DNA from: Emiliania huxleyi CCMP1516
Lineage: Eukaryota > Haptophyta > Isochrysidales > Noelaerhabdaceae
Length of the DNA: 64,000 nucleotides
Reading direction: 5' to 3'
NCBI RefSeq assembly: GCF_000372725.1
Contig: NW_005201091.1
Span: forward strand, 214,306 to 278,305
A program made the translations under genes and the position numbers. This document shows, one piece after another, positions 19,989 through 30,818 of this stretch (position 1 is its first letter; each line of letters starts with the position of its first letter). Under the pieces are notes generated by a model that had not been told where the DNA came from, searched no databases, and was given only the letters and a program-made list of their open reading frames with translations.

Positions 19989-20326
19989 GAACTGCAGAGT
20001 GCCGGGAAAAAGAAAATTAGTTCGGAGTATGGGGACGCCTGCAATTTGACTGCATGCAATCCATGCTCCCGAGTTGGGGTCCTGCAATCATCGCAATCCC
20101 ACGCAATCAAGTGAATCTCAGTGGGATTCCTCGCGCGCCCACTCTCTCTCAATTGCATGTCGCCCCGGGCTTTTCTTTTCCCATCCCCTACCTCGCCGCG
20201 AAGAAGAAATCCAGCCTGGGTTGGCCGCCGGAAAAGAAATCCATACTGGTACTCCGCGGTTTCTTTTTCTCATCCCCTACCTTCACACTGCTGTGAACAG
20301 GTGCCGAACCCATACTGTGACCTCAG

Positions 20327-21081
20327 AGCATATGCGAGGCGGAGGGCTTGCGCTTGCACCTCTCGAGCAGCAGCAGCACCGGCTACAAAAACGTGTTTAA
20401 GAACTCTGGCCGCTTCGTGGCGCAGTACAAGGTGGGCGTAAGGGCTGTCTACCTCGGCCTCTTCGACACGGCGGTGGAGGCGGCGGTGGCGTACGCGCGG
20501 TCGGTCGGCGAGTACCAGCCTCCGGCTCAACCTCCCCCGACGGTGGTGACAGAGGCGGAAGGCTTTCAGCTGCACCTCTCCAGCACCAACAGCACCGGCT
20601 ACAAGGGCGTGTGCGAGCGCTCTGGCCGCTTCGAGGCGAAGCACCGGGTGGACGGAAGGCAGGTCTACATCGGCAACTTCGGCACGGCGGTGGAGGCGGC
20701 GGTGGCCTATGCGCGGGCGGTCGGCGAGTACCAGCCTCCGGCGGTGGCTGCGGAGGCGGAGGGCTTGCGCTTGCACCTCTCGAGCAGCAACGGCACCGGT
20801 TACAAGAACGTGTTCAAGCAGGCCTCTTCTGGCCGCTTTGTAGCGCAGCACATGGTGGACGGAAAAAATGTCTTCCTTGGCATCTTTGACACGGCGATGG
20901 AGGCGGCGGTAGCGTATGCGAAGGCGATCGCGGCGCCCGCGACAGGAGAGGCAGGGCCGTCCGCGGCGTACACGCGAGCAGTCGGCCGCAAACGGCATCG
21001 CCACTGCCCGTGGGACGCTGCGGGTAAGCAAGATCTGCCACATCTGCTTGTTCTGCTTTAGGCCGCGCGAGGAGGAGGAGA

Positions 21082-21125
<44 letters not shown>

Positions 21126-21350
21126 GAGCAAGAGATCGAGGTGGAGCTGGAGACGCAGGAGGAGGAGCCGTTCAACCTGCCCCGCACCGTGCACAAGCTC
21201 AAGCGTTTCTTCTCCAACGACGTGCAGTCGATCGCCGGCTTCAAGCCCGCCCTCGAGCGGATGGAGGTGGAGGCGTACGGCGCGGTGAAGACGGGCGCCC
21301 TGGACTTGCGCGTGCGCTCGCTCTCGCTCGAGTTCAGCGCCGGGCTCTAG
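20327..21350 (+). CDS. AP2/ERF-like protein with three AP2 domains and a Q/E-rich segment
   Basis: Three copies of a ~45-residue AP2 domain lie in tandem: GYKNVFKNSGRFVAQYKVG, GYKGVCERSGRFEAKHRVDG and GYKNVFKQASSGRFVAQHMV, each followed by (V/I)YLG-FDTAVEAAVAYA. AP2 domains bind DNA in plant and apicomplexan regulators; in algae many AP2 proteins have no known role. A GT-AG intron at 20968-21061 brings the AP2 frame into the downstream frame, which carries EEEEKQQQ with about 13 Gln (cag repeat) and a folded tail (PRTVHKLKRFFSNDVQSIAG). The 5' end is unresolved: an acceptor (cctcag) at 20321-20326 suggests an upstream exon. The domain call is firm; the exon join is inferred. Confidence 0.7.
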
Positions 21351-22242
21351 TTTATTCGAACTTTGGTGCGGACCCCCCGTCTCTAGCTGTGAGCAGGCGG
21401 GCGACGTGCCGAGCCGCTCTAGTTAGCGCGAGCGCCCTAGGTAGGGGGACGCATAGCTGTCGACCCTCGCGCTGGAGGCGGCAGCGACTGCTTGCCGGCT
21501 GCACCGCACGTTGCTCGGGAGGTTTTTTGAAAGAATTTTACAGCGAAACTCTCTCGCACGACACTGGGCACACGGGACTGAGGCTAACACATTGATTGAT
21601 TGCTGGGAAGGCGAAACACAGTCCGACCAACGACTGGGACACCAACGCGGTATGGGTGGACGCACGAGGACGGGCGATGACGGTCACACAGGAGCGATAC
21701 ACAGAACCACAAGACAAGACACTCAGCCAAACTGACTGCCACACATCCTGAGCGTACTTCCCTAGTCACCCGCGGCCGGACTCCATCCGGCACGCGTCGC
21801 TGGGCGCTCAGAGCCGCGTCCCCTGCTCGCCACCCCGACGCCCAAGGCGCCCGAGCCGAACGACAGGCGGCACGCGAAGACTGGTTGCAATCCCGCCGAC
21901 CGCCAGGCCGCGGGATGATGCGTGCGTGGTCTTGTAGTGGGTCTCGGAAGCTCCCCTCTCGGGCTAGGAGCCAGCCCCTCTCCCTTGCCCTCGGAGCAGT
22001 GTGTCCGAGTCGAGGCGTGTGGAAGGGTGCGCGCGGCCACACAGGTGCACGAAAAAAGAAAGGCGTGACCAGGCGCACGGACGGCCGACCCGGAGCTACG
22101 GTTCGTGCGATTGCCCGTCTTCTTCCAGCCCTCCGGCTCTCCTCCACAGGGGAGCTTTGTTGTAAAATTCTTGAACAGAAGTTACCGCCTCCTCAGTGGG
22201 TTCCAACAGCCCTCCTCGGCGGGTTTCAGCCGCCCGGAGCAT
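21351..22242. other. intergenic, no gene recognised
   Basis: No open frame here shows family features. The stretch contains the motif ttgttgtaaaattctt (about 22157), which recurs at 51435 and 56372 outside genes, and is probably a flank or repeat remnant. Confidence 0.4.
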
Positions 22243-24006
22243 ATGCTGACAATCCTGGCGCAAAGCCTTGCGGTGGCCGGCAAGGCAATCGCCAACGTCT
22301 TTGCCGTCTGCGTCGCCGGCGCCTACGCTGCACACCATGGCATCATGGACGTCAGCTCCATGCAGAGGATGTCGCAGCTCATGCTAGCGGTCCTCTTCCC
22401 CGGCCTCGCCCTCTCCTTCTTCTCCTCCTTCTCGCCGCAGCGCATTGTCGCGTGGTGCGGAGTCGCATTGATTGCGATGACGCAGCTCGGCCTCGGGTTC
22501 CTCCTAGGCCGCCTCGCTGGGAGCGCCCTGTGCATCCCGCGCCCTTACTCCCAGTTGATGGCGTTGGTCACCGCCCTGGGCAACGCCTTCATTATGCCTC
22601 TCGTCATGCTCAAGCCCATGGCCGCGACCTGGAGCCTGGCCGCGACCTGGGACGAGGAGCACCCGGACGAGGAGTCCATCGACGTTGGCAGGGGGGTGGT
22701 GGCAATGTATTCTGTAATCTGGTTTGTATTTGCCTTCGCCTTTGGGCGGCCGTACGCGCGGGCCTGCCTCGCGCCGCCGCCGCCGCCGACGCCCGCCAAA
22801 GGTGTCGTGTGGCCTCCGACAGCGCTCGACGCAACCGGCCGCGCCCTCGTCACCTCCGCCGAGAGGCGCAGGGGAATGCCAACAACGCAGAGCAAAGACG
22901 GCTGGCTGGCATGCTGCACAAGCCTGGCGGCCAGCACTGCAGATCCGGTCATCATTTGCGTCTTGATAGCGATGGGTATCGGCTGCGTCGCGCCAGTCAA
23001 GCGGGCCCTGCTCGAGGGCGGTGCGCTCGACTGGCTTGGCGACGCATGGACCTCTCTCGGGCAGTGCGGGTCGATACTAAACATCACCCTCCTGGGCGCC
23101 TCGCTCTGGCGCTCGCGCAGGCCGCCGCGTCAAACTGCACCGGCGCCAAGCTCGGTCGACGCGACGATGTCGATCTCGCTCGGCGAGAGGGCGGCGCCAG
23201 AGGAGGAGAAGGCGGACGAACTGGAGCCATCGGTGTCGATGTCGGTCAAGGATCGATCGGGGGTGAAGGAGTCGATAGCAAGGGTGTCCGTCTGGCCCCC
23301 ACCGCGCGAAACGGGCAAGTCAGATTTGTCGCGCCCCTCACGTGCCGACGAGAGCTCGGCCGCTTTCGCAGCGCTGCCGCAGGTGCGCACGTCGCGCCTC
23401 TCGCTGGCCGACATCGACCATTCTGTCTTGGTGGCGAGCCGTGAGACGGAGGCCGGGGGTGGCCAGACCGTTGACGACGTCCCTCTCGGCCGGCTGGTGC
23501 TCGGCTGCATCCTGACCAATTACGTCGCCAAGCCAGCGATCTGCCTCCCCCTCACCTATTTGGCGACAGAAACGGGCATCCTTCCCTTCCATCCGATGCT
23601 CTTGCTGGTCCTGCACCTCGAGGCCGCGATGCCGCCTGCCACCACGGTTCTCGCCATCTTTGCCGTCATCGGCAACGAGCGCGTCACGAGCGTGTTTGCC
23701 GCGGTGTTCTTGCCAATGTACGTTGTGTCCGTTGTTGCCATCTCGCTCGTCATCCTCATCGCAGTGCGCTATACCCTTCCGCCGCCCCCCCTCGGAGCGA
23801 ACCCCGTCTCGCCTGCCAGCCCTCTCGCCCCCTACGCATCCCTCCCAGGTCATGATCATCGACGCTCAATCGCCGATGGGGAAGGAGGGCTTGTCGAGAA
23901 GGAGCTGATTAAGAATCGGAAAGAAAGAAAAGCGTCCGCAGCATTAAGATTCGGTACTCGCGAGGCCGCCTTTGAAAATCCGACAAAGTTAATTTTTTTG
24001 CGCTAG
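22243..24006 (+). CDS. auxin-efflux-carrier family (PIN/PILS-type) membrane transporter
   Basis: 587 residues, single exon. The ATG at 22243 was chosen because hydrophobic helices begin soon after it. Two bundles of helices (residues about 1-180, and about 420-545 after a long soluble loop) match the Mem_trans fold. The first bundle carries the family-typical ALGNAFIMPLVML; another helix group begins STADPVIICVLIAMGIG. The middle loop (residues about 300-415) is polar, Ser/Glu-rich and probably cytosolic. The second bundle contains LEAAMPPATTVLAIF, the conserved kink region of this family. Such proteins export auxin in land plants; in algae the substrate is unknown. The last ~40 residues are basic and atypical and could include a missed intron. 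Confidence 0.8.
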   Translation: MLTILAQSLAVAGKAIANVFAVCVAGAYAAHHGIMDVSSMQRMSQLMLAVLFPGLALSFFSSFSPQRIVAWCGVALIAMTQLGLGFLLGRLAGSALCIPRPYSQLMALVTALGNAFIMPLVMLKPMAATWSLAATWDEEHPDEESIDVGRGVVAMYSVIWFVFAFAFGRPYARACLAPPPPPTPAKGVVWPPTALDATGRALVTSAERRRGMPTTQSKDGWLACCTSLAASTADPVIICVLIAMGIGCVAPVKRALLEGGALDWLGDAWTSLGQCGSILNITLLGASLWRSRRPPRQTAPAPSSVDATMSISLGERAAPEEEKADELEPSVSMSVKDRSGVKESIARVSVWPPPRETGKSDLSRPSRADESSAAFAALPQVRTSRLSLADIDHSVLVASRETEAGGGQTVDDVPLGRLVLGCILTNYVAKPAICLPLTYLATETGILPFHPMLLLVLHLEAAMPPATTVLAIFAVIGNERVTSVFAAVFLPMYVVSVVAISLVILIAVRYTLPPPPLGANPVSPASPLAPYASLPGHDHRRSIADGEGGLVEKELIKNRKERKASAALRFGTREAAFENPTKLIFLR

Positions 24007-24253
24007 CCTTTTTGTCAATATCAAACAAGAAGGGACACAAACATGAGACGCGCCGCACACACACACACACCGCACTGCACCCTGCACCCCGCCACCCGGC
24101 GCCCGCGCCGCCCCACCGCCCCGCCTAGGTGGGAAAGAGATGAGGAGATGGAGCAGCCCGAAGGAGAAGCCTCAAACACGTATGGGAGGGTAAGTTGTGC
24201 GCCACGCTGTTCGGCGTTTCTCACTATCCGGGACAGCCCCGCCCTTACGTGAG

Positions 24254-24958
<705 letters not shown>

Positions 24959-25388
24959 GAAAGTGACGGCTACCCCGTACGCCCTGATATCTATATTTTT
25001 ACCCCTTCGCGCCGACCGCCCGTATTACGATATCACCACGCCGCCACGCTCGCAAGGGCCGCCTAAGCGCCTAAGCACCCTAAGCTTCCCACCCCGCTTA
25101 CGGCTTAGGCCGCTTAGGCGCTTAGGCGAGTGACGGCCGACTTGAACGCGCCTGGGAGAGCCACTCAGCACTAAGTGGTGTGCGAGCGTGTAGCCTTTAG
25201 CGTGCAGTCGGCCACATGCATCCATATCCACCCGATAATACCGGAGAAACACACAATTCCCGCGTTTGTGAGAGCGCGCGGCCGTGGACACCGAGCGTAC
25301 AAGAACACCATGGTCGCGCGCGGCTCCCCTCACACCGATCACTGTGCAAAACCTCGCGATGAGGCGACCGACTCAAAGCTGCGTGCGA

Positions 25389-28300
25389 TCAGGCAACCGT
25401 CGTCCGCCGCCCCACCGCCGCCTCGCCGCCTCCGCCGAAGTCGGTCGCCGCCAACCGGTCGAACTCGGCCATCCAGGCGGGCCTACAGCAGGACATGTCC
25501 CGGACGTGTCACGGGCATGTCGTGGACGCGCCACCAGCGGAGCCCATCCAGGCGGGCCAGCGGTCGCGCGGCTGCACGGCGTGCCCTGCCCACTCCTTGA
25601 AGGTGGCCTACCCGAGACCGCCCGAGATTTGAAAGAGGGTCGCCACACGTCTCGACCAATCTCGGCTCATCTCTCGGCCCATCTCGTCTCATCTCGGACC
25701 GTCTCGCAGAGCAGCTGCGCGAAGCGTCGCTCCGCCCCCTTCGGCTTGCTCTCGATGAAGGCGGTGGCGAGCGCGTCCACCGCCTCGTCCAGCCGCTCGA
25801 GCTCGCCTGTCCGTGCAATCGCATCACACGCTCACCCTACCGCCTCACGCCGCTTCTGCGGAGCCTCAGCTGCCCCCGGCTCGCCCCCGTCCGACGAGGC
25901 GCCCGCCCACGCCTCCTTGCGCAGGTCGAGCGCGCCGCGCAGCAGGGAGGTGGTGACGGCGAGGCATGCCTGCGCCGCGGCGTCGCACCCCTGCGACTCT
26001 GCAAACAGCGACGGCGGAGCGCGCAGAGTCCGCTCGAGCAGCGACGCGAGGGCGGGGGGTAGCGGCGCGAGGAGCTTCCCGTCGACGCTGCCGCGATCGA
26101 GGTCGAAGCAGACCTGCAGGAAGGGGCCAGGAAGGGGCCAGGAAAGGTCCAGGAAAGGTCTAGGAAAGGTGCCGCGATCGAGGTCGAAGCAGACCTAGCC
26201 GAGACGCGCCAGGATGGAGAGAGAGAAGACGCCGCTGTCGATCAAGTCGGACGCATCTCGGCGCATCTCGGCTACATCAGACCACGCCAGTCGAGAGGTC
26301 GACGGACTGGGCGGAGAGGATGCCGTACAGGAAGGGGAAGGGCGCGCACAACACCGCGTCGTGCAGCGGCGGCAGCAGAGGCACGTACCTGAGCTCGGCT
26401 CATCTCGGCTCATCTCGGCGCTCATCTCGGCTCATCTCGGCGCTCATCTCGTCTCATCTCGCACGTCTGCGTCCAGCGGAGGGGAAGCAGCAGCGACGAC
26501 GCGGAGTGCGCGGCGGCGGCGAGGCGGCGCGGGTCGGTCGAGACGAGGACGACCTTTTGCTCGACGAGGAGCGATATTAATATCATAATAACAATATAAT
26601 AATATACGCAATATGAGAAAGGAATGGAAGCAATATGATAAAGGACGGACCTTTTGCTCGACGAGGAGCGCCGCGAGCAGCGCAGAGAGGGCCGCGCCGC
26701 CGCGAGGCGCCGAAGCGAGGGGGGTGAGGGCAGCTTGGGGCGGCTCGACGCGGGCAGACAGGGAGCGCTCACACGGCCTGCGCGCCTCCACCAGCGTGCC
26801 CGCGCACCGCAGCCTCCACGGGTCTCCTGGAGTTTGATCGGCCAATCTCGCGTGAGCTCGGCGCATCTCGCGCCGCCGATCCACCCCCCCCCCTCTCTCT
26901 CTCTCTCTGTCTCTCTGTCTCTCTCTGTCTCTCTCTGTCTCTCTGTCTCTCTGTCTCTCTGTCTCTCTGTCTCTCTGTCTCTCTGTCTCTCTGCCGCTGT
27001 CTGTCCTCGCGGACGTCTCTGTCTCTGCCCACGTTGATGCCTCTGTCCATCCCTCTGTCCATCCCTCTGTCCATGCCTCTGTCTCTGTGTCGGCTCGCCG
27101 TTCGCGCGTGGCCCAGATGCCTCGACCAGCAGCGCGCAGGCGTCGTGCAGCCTACACCGATGCGTGCTTCTGATTGGGTCAGGCGCCGTGCCTCTTGTTC
27201 AATCTTAAAGGCGTCATCACTCAACCTCGACCACCGCGCCGCCTCGCCGTCGCCGGCGCAGCGCGGCGGCACCGACGCGCCGCCCTCGAGCGCCTCGGTC
27301 GCGAGTGGCAGCAGCGCGCGCGCGGCCGACTCGAGCGCGCGAGGAAGGTAGTGCGGGCCGAGGACGACCTACAGGAAGGCTCCAAGAAAGGTCTAGGAGA
27401 AGTCTAGGAAAGGATGGTAGTGCGGGCCGAGGACGACCTACAGGAAGGCTCCAGGAAAGGTCTAGGAGAAGTCTAGGAAAGGGAGGTAGTGCAGGCCGAG
27501 AACGACCAGGCACGCGCGCGACGGCGCGCAGCCGACGGGAAGGACGCAGCCGTGCGCCCGGCCGCCAACCTACAGGAAGGCTCCAGGAAAGGTCTAGGAA
27601 GGGTCTAGGAAAGGACGCAGCCGTGCGCCCGGCCGCCAACCTTGCTAGTTAGGCAGAGAGGGAGGGAGGGCGGAGCAGCGGCAGCCCCCTCCCCCTCCTC
27701 CTCCTCGCCGCCGCCGCCTCCCTCCCCGTCGCCACCGGAGGAGGAGGCGGCGGCGCCACCGCCGTTACCGCCGCCTCCGTTGCCGCCGCCTCCGTTGCCG
27801 CCGCCTCCGCTTGCCACGTGGCTGTCGCCGAGCATGAGAGCGAGGCCGCAGAACGGCGCGACCGAGAGCATGTTGAGCTCGGGGCCAGACCTCTCGTCCG
27901 AGCTTGTGCGGTGGAAGAGCACCTCGGGAGGAGAGCGGTGCTCCTCACAAGCGACGGGAAGGGCTGGCTACTTCAGAGCTTGTGCGGTGGAAGAGCACCT
28001 CGGGAGGAGAGCGGTGCTCCTCACAAGCGACGGGAAGGGCTGGCTACTTCAGAGCTTGTGCGGTGGAAGAGCACCTCGGGAGGAGAGCGGTGCTCCTCAC
28101 AAGCGACGGGAAGGGCTGGCTACTTCAGAGCTTGTGCGGTGGAAGAGCACCTCGGGAGGAGAGCGGTGCTCCTCACAAGCGACGGGAAGGGCTGGCTACT
28201 TCAGAGCTTGTGCGGTGGAAGAGCACCTCGGGAGGAGAGCGGTGCTCCTCACAAGCGACGGGAAGGGCTGGCTACTTCAGAGCTTGTGCGGTGGAAGAGC

Positions 28301-29100
28301 ACCTCGGGAGGAGAGCGGTGCTCCTCACAAGCGACGGGAAGGGCTGGCTACTTCAGAGCTTGTGCGGTGGAAGAGCACCTCGGGAGGAGAGCGGTGCTCC
28401 TCACAAGCGACGGGAAGGGCTGGCTACTTCAGAGCTGAGGAACTGAGTCGAGCACCTCGGAAGAGTTTGTGCTCATCACAGCGACGTGCCCGACGAGCGG
28501 CGGAGGGCCGCGCCCTGACGCGCCACTCAGCCGGCGCAGCACACACCGCTGCACGATGGCCGCCGCCGCGACAAGGTTCGCCCGCCGCCGCGTACTGACG
28601 CGCCTGCCAGCGCGCCCGAGCGTGGCGGCGGCGAGGTCGCGCCTCCGCTGCTCGGCGACGGCGGCGTCGGCGTCGGCGCGCTTGGCCTGGGCGACGGCGC
28701 GCGCCTTGTCGCTCAGCGTCCCGCCGGCGAGCAGCCGCTCGTAGCACGCCGCCGCCAGCTCGTACTCGCCCAGCTTGAGGCGCATGTTGACGTGCGAGAG
28801 GATCGTCGTCGGACGCGGGTCGAGCCCGCTCGCCTGCGCGAAGAGTGAGGCCGCCTCGGCTATGTCGCCGGCCGCGTTGGCCGCGAGCGCCTGCTTGGTC
28901 AGCCGGTTGTGCATCTCCGCTCGCTGCGCCGCCGAGTTGAAGGTCGCACGCTGAGGCGGCTGCACGATGCGATCGACGGCGTCCGTCTGCTCGTCGTCGA
29001 GCTGCCGCAGGTGCGCGTCCGTCGAGGCTGCCAGTGCCGAGACGCTCCGCGACAGGTTCGTGGCCGACGAGACGAGGCTGGAGAAGGAGAGACTCGCCAT
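25389..29100 (-). CDS. DENN-domain protein with N-terminal TPR segment
   Basis: The ATG at 29100 opens MASLSFSSLVSSATNLSRS. Residues about 60-130 contain a TPR-like pair (ALAANAAGDIAEAASLFAQA, LKLGEYELAAACYERLLAGG), then an IQ-like helix. After a 533-bp intron the frame enters VLFHRTSSDERSGPELNML and SVAPFCGLALMLGDSHVA. DENN signatures follow: LVVLGPHYLPRALE (27.4 kb), LLVEQKVVLVSTDPRRLA (26.55 kb), PLHDAVLCAPFPFLYGILSA (26.35 kb), VCFDLDRGSVDGKLL (26.1 kb), and a dDENN-like tail ending RDRWPAWMAEFDRL with a stop at 25389. DENN proteins are Rab guanine-nucleotide exchange factors in vesicle traffic. The introns, several of the duplication type, break the frame everywhere. The DENN call is strong; TPR and DENN in one product rests on the intron at 27923-28455. 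Confidence 0.75.
26554..26650 (-). other. DENN gene intron, 97 bp, AT-rich, flanked by 23-bp direct repeat
   Basis: A 23-bp repeat (plus strand gaccttttgctcgacgagga plus gcg) lies at 26551-26573 and 26648-26670. Both copies read aaaag|gtc on the coding strand. The interior is strongly AT-rich (ataatatt), unlike all surroundings. Removal joins LLVEQK to VVLVSTDP. Confidence 0.75.
26880..27000. repeat. (CT/CTGT)n pyrimidine microsatellite
   Basis: ctctctctgt and tctctgtctc repeats inside a DENN intron, followed by a catccctctgtc triplicate. Confidence 0.85.
27570..27640 (-). other. DENN gene intron, 71 bp, 30-bp direct repeat, GT-AG
   Basis: The block aggacgcagccgtgcgcccg plus gccgccaacc repeats at 27541 and 27612. 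The coding strand reads caag|gttggcggcc and tgtag|gttggcggcc. The interior is 11-bp units of the ccttcctagac type, ending ccttcctgtag. Two further duplicated blocks upstream (about 27345-27490) follow the same plan. Confidence 0.75.
27901..28432. repeat. seven near-identical 76-bp tandem repeats
   Basis: Unit starts at 27901, 27977, 28053, 28129, 28205, 28281 and 28357 with almost no differences; a diverged eighth copy follows at 28433. A long plus-strand frame with a repeating Arg/Ser-rich peptide runs through the array, but it is not a gene. The array forms the DENN intron at 27923-28455. Confidence 0.95.
27923..28455 (-). other. DENN gene intron built of 7 x 76-bp units, GT-AG
   Basis: On the coding strand the donor reads ttccgag|gtgctcgact and the acceptor tcccgag|gtgctcttcc. 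Every 76-bp unit between them also carries ccgag|gtgctc, so each unit is itself a potential intron. 533 bp is seven units plus one base. Removal joins STNSSE to VLFHRTSSDERSG. Confidence 0.7.
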
Positions 29101-30818
29101 GGTTTGCGGGTTTGCAAAATCGGCGGGGCCCATTTTTTTTTGAGAGTTTTTTTTTTGAGAGCGCCTTCGTTGTTAATAGTACAAACCCAATGGTCCTCTG
29201 CGAGCGGTCCGTCGTTGCAGTCGCACACACGCACACGCCACGCCGCACCGCGCGCCCGCCCACCGCCCCGCCCAGGCGGGAAAGAGATGAGGAGATGGGA
29301 CAGCAAAGGAGGAAGCCCAAACACGTATGGGAGGGTTCAGTAATGCGCCACGCTGCCCGGCGTCTCTCACTTTCCGGGACAGCCCCGCCCTTGTGAGGCA
29401 GGAAAGTGACGGCTACCCCGTACGCCCTGCGGCCTGCTACTCCGACGCCGACCGCCCATTCTCCCCTCCTCATTCCCCCCTCGAATGCTCCGGACCCCGA
29501 CAAGCCGCCCGACGTTGGGCCTCTGCCCCGCACGCTCCCGCCCCTCTGCCCCTCACACACACCCAGGCCCGACATGCACATACAAGACAAACCCGGCGTC
29601 CTGCTCTCAAAAGAAAAAGAAAAAATGGGAAGGAGGAGACCAGCGGGGGGAGACTCCCCGCCTATGCAACACCCCAGAGAGGGGCTGCCATCGCCGAAGC
29701 TGTGCCTAAGCATAACTCCCAAACCCGCAGCGGCCCGTGGCGCGCGGTTGATCGCGGCGCCGACTCCGCGGCGGCGCCATCTCACGCGGCGGGGCGCGTC
29801 GCGTCGTCGGCGCCAAAACAGACGCGAGCTCGCGGCGCGGCCGCGGCAGCAAAAACATCAACGACTACTTCTCCTTCTCTTCTCGTCTCGTCTCGTCTTG
29901 TCGCAGGCGCACACGCGCGCGACGTGCGCCCGTGTCGCCGCGTTCGCTCCGCGAAGGACGATTCGAACCGGGAGCCAGTCGGCGCAGCGGCGGGCGCGCG
30001 GCGGCAAAACGCACGACGCTCACCTCATGGAGATGCTGCTGCTTTGGCACCTCCTGATATAATGCTGATTTTTTGCTGAGCGGGGCGGAGGCACGCGGGC
30101 GGCGGAGGCGGCGGCGGACGACGTCTACTACCTGGCCGTCCCCTGTGGTAGCTTAGCGATCAGGGAGGATCTACCTGTTCGGCCTCGAGGAAGCTGCTGG
30201 GGGAGAGTGCGGCCCGATGGGGAGGAACGGGGCGAGCCCCCTCCAACCCACCCGCGCTAGGTCTCGGGTTTGACGCATGGGGTCACTCCCGCGAAACTCG
30301 AGAGATTTTTAGAAGCCAGCAAGAAATGTGTCACACTTGAAACTCGTGAACTAGCCGGGGCAGTCGGAGAAGGGGCAACTCCGTGCACTGACGGTCGGCC
30401 GTCAGAAAACACGCCTCCGTGGCTCGGGTTACACCAATCCTCGCTACCCAACGCGGCCAAAGGATATCCACCTCGAGAACCTCGAGAGAGAGGCGATCAC
30501 CAAGCCTTACGTGGACGAATTCAAACCTACTTTTATGGTTTACCCACACTCTGCGAGTACTCGGGCTGTCCGTCCCAACGACTGTCACTCCCCTTTCTCC
30601 CGGCCGAGGTGGGGCGCGCGCGGGGGCGGCGGGTGTGCGGGATGTCTGTGGGCCCGAGAGCGATATGCCATGTCCGCCTTGCTTTGTTTCCTAACATCGA
30701 AGGCTAGCTCAAAAGAAAATCCAGACCGAAGATCGAGGATGTTCTCGCCGATCGGAGATGCGTGAGGAACAAATCGGCTCTGGATGGGCGCTGCCTTCCA
30801 CGTCTCGGGCATTCGTCG
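29101..30818. other. intergenic, dispersed repeat copy 3 and no recognised gene
   Basis: 29215-29450 is an uninterrupted copy of the repeat at 24040/24959. The remainder includes t-rich tracts (29130-29165) just upstream of the DENN gene. Several plus-strand frames between 29.4 and 30.7 kb lack family features and shift composition. I see no supportable gene. Confidence 0.5.

Noticed and set aside
27642..28598. 318-residue plus-strand frame with a repeating Ser/Arg peptide
   Set aside because: It is the 76-bp repeat read through. The DENN gene on the other strand explains the locus.
29406..30062. Plus-strand frames after the dispersed repeat
   Set aside because: Composition is Arg/Ser/Pro noise, no motifs, and the first part is repeat sequence shared with 24-25 kb.
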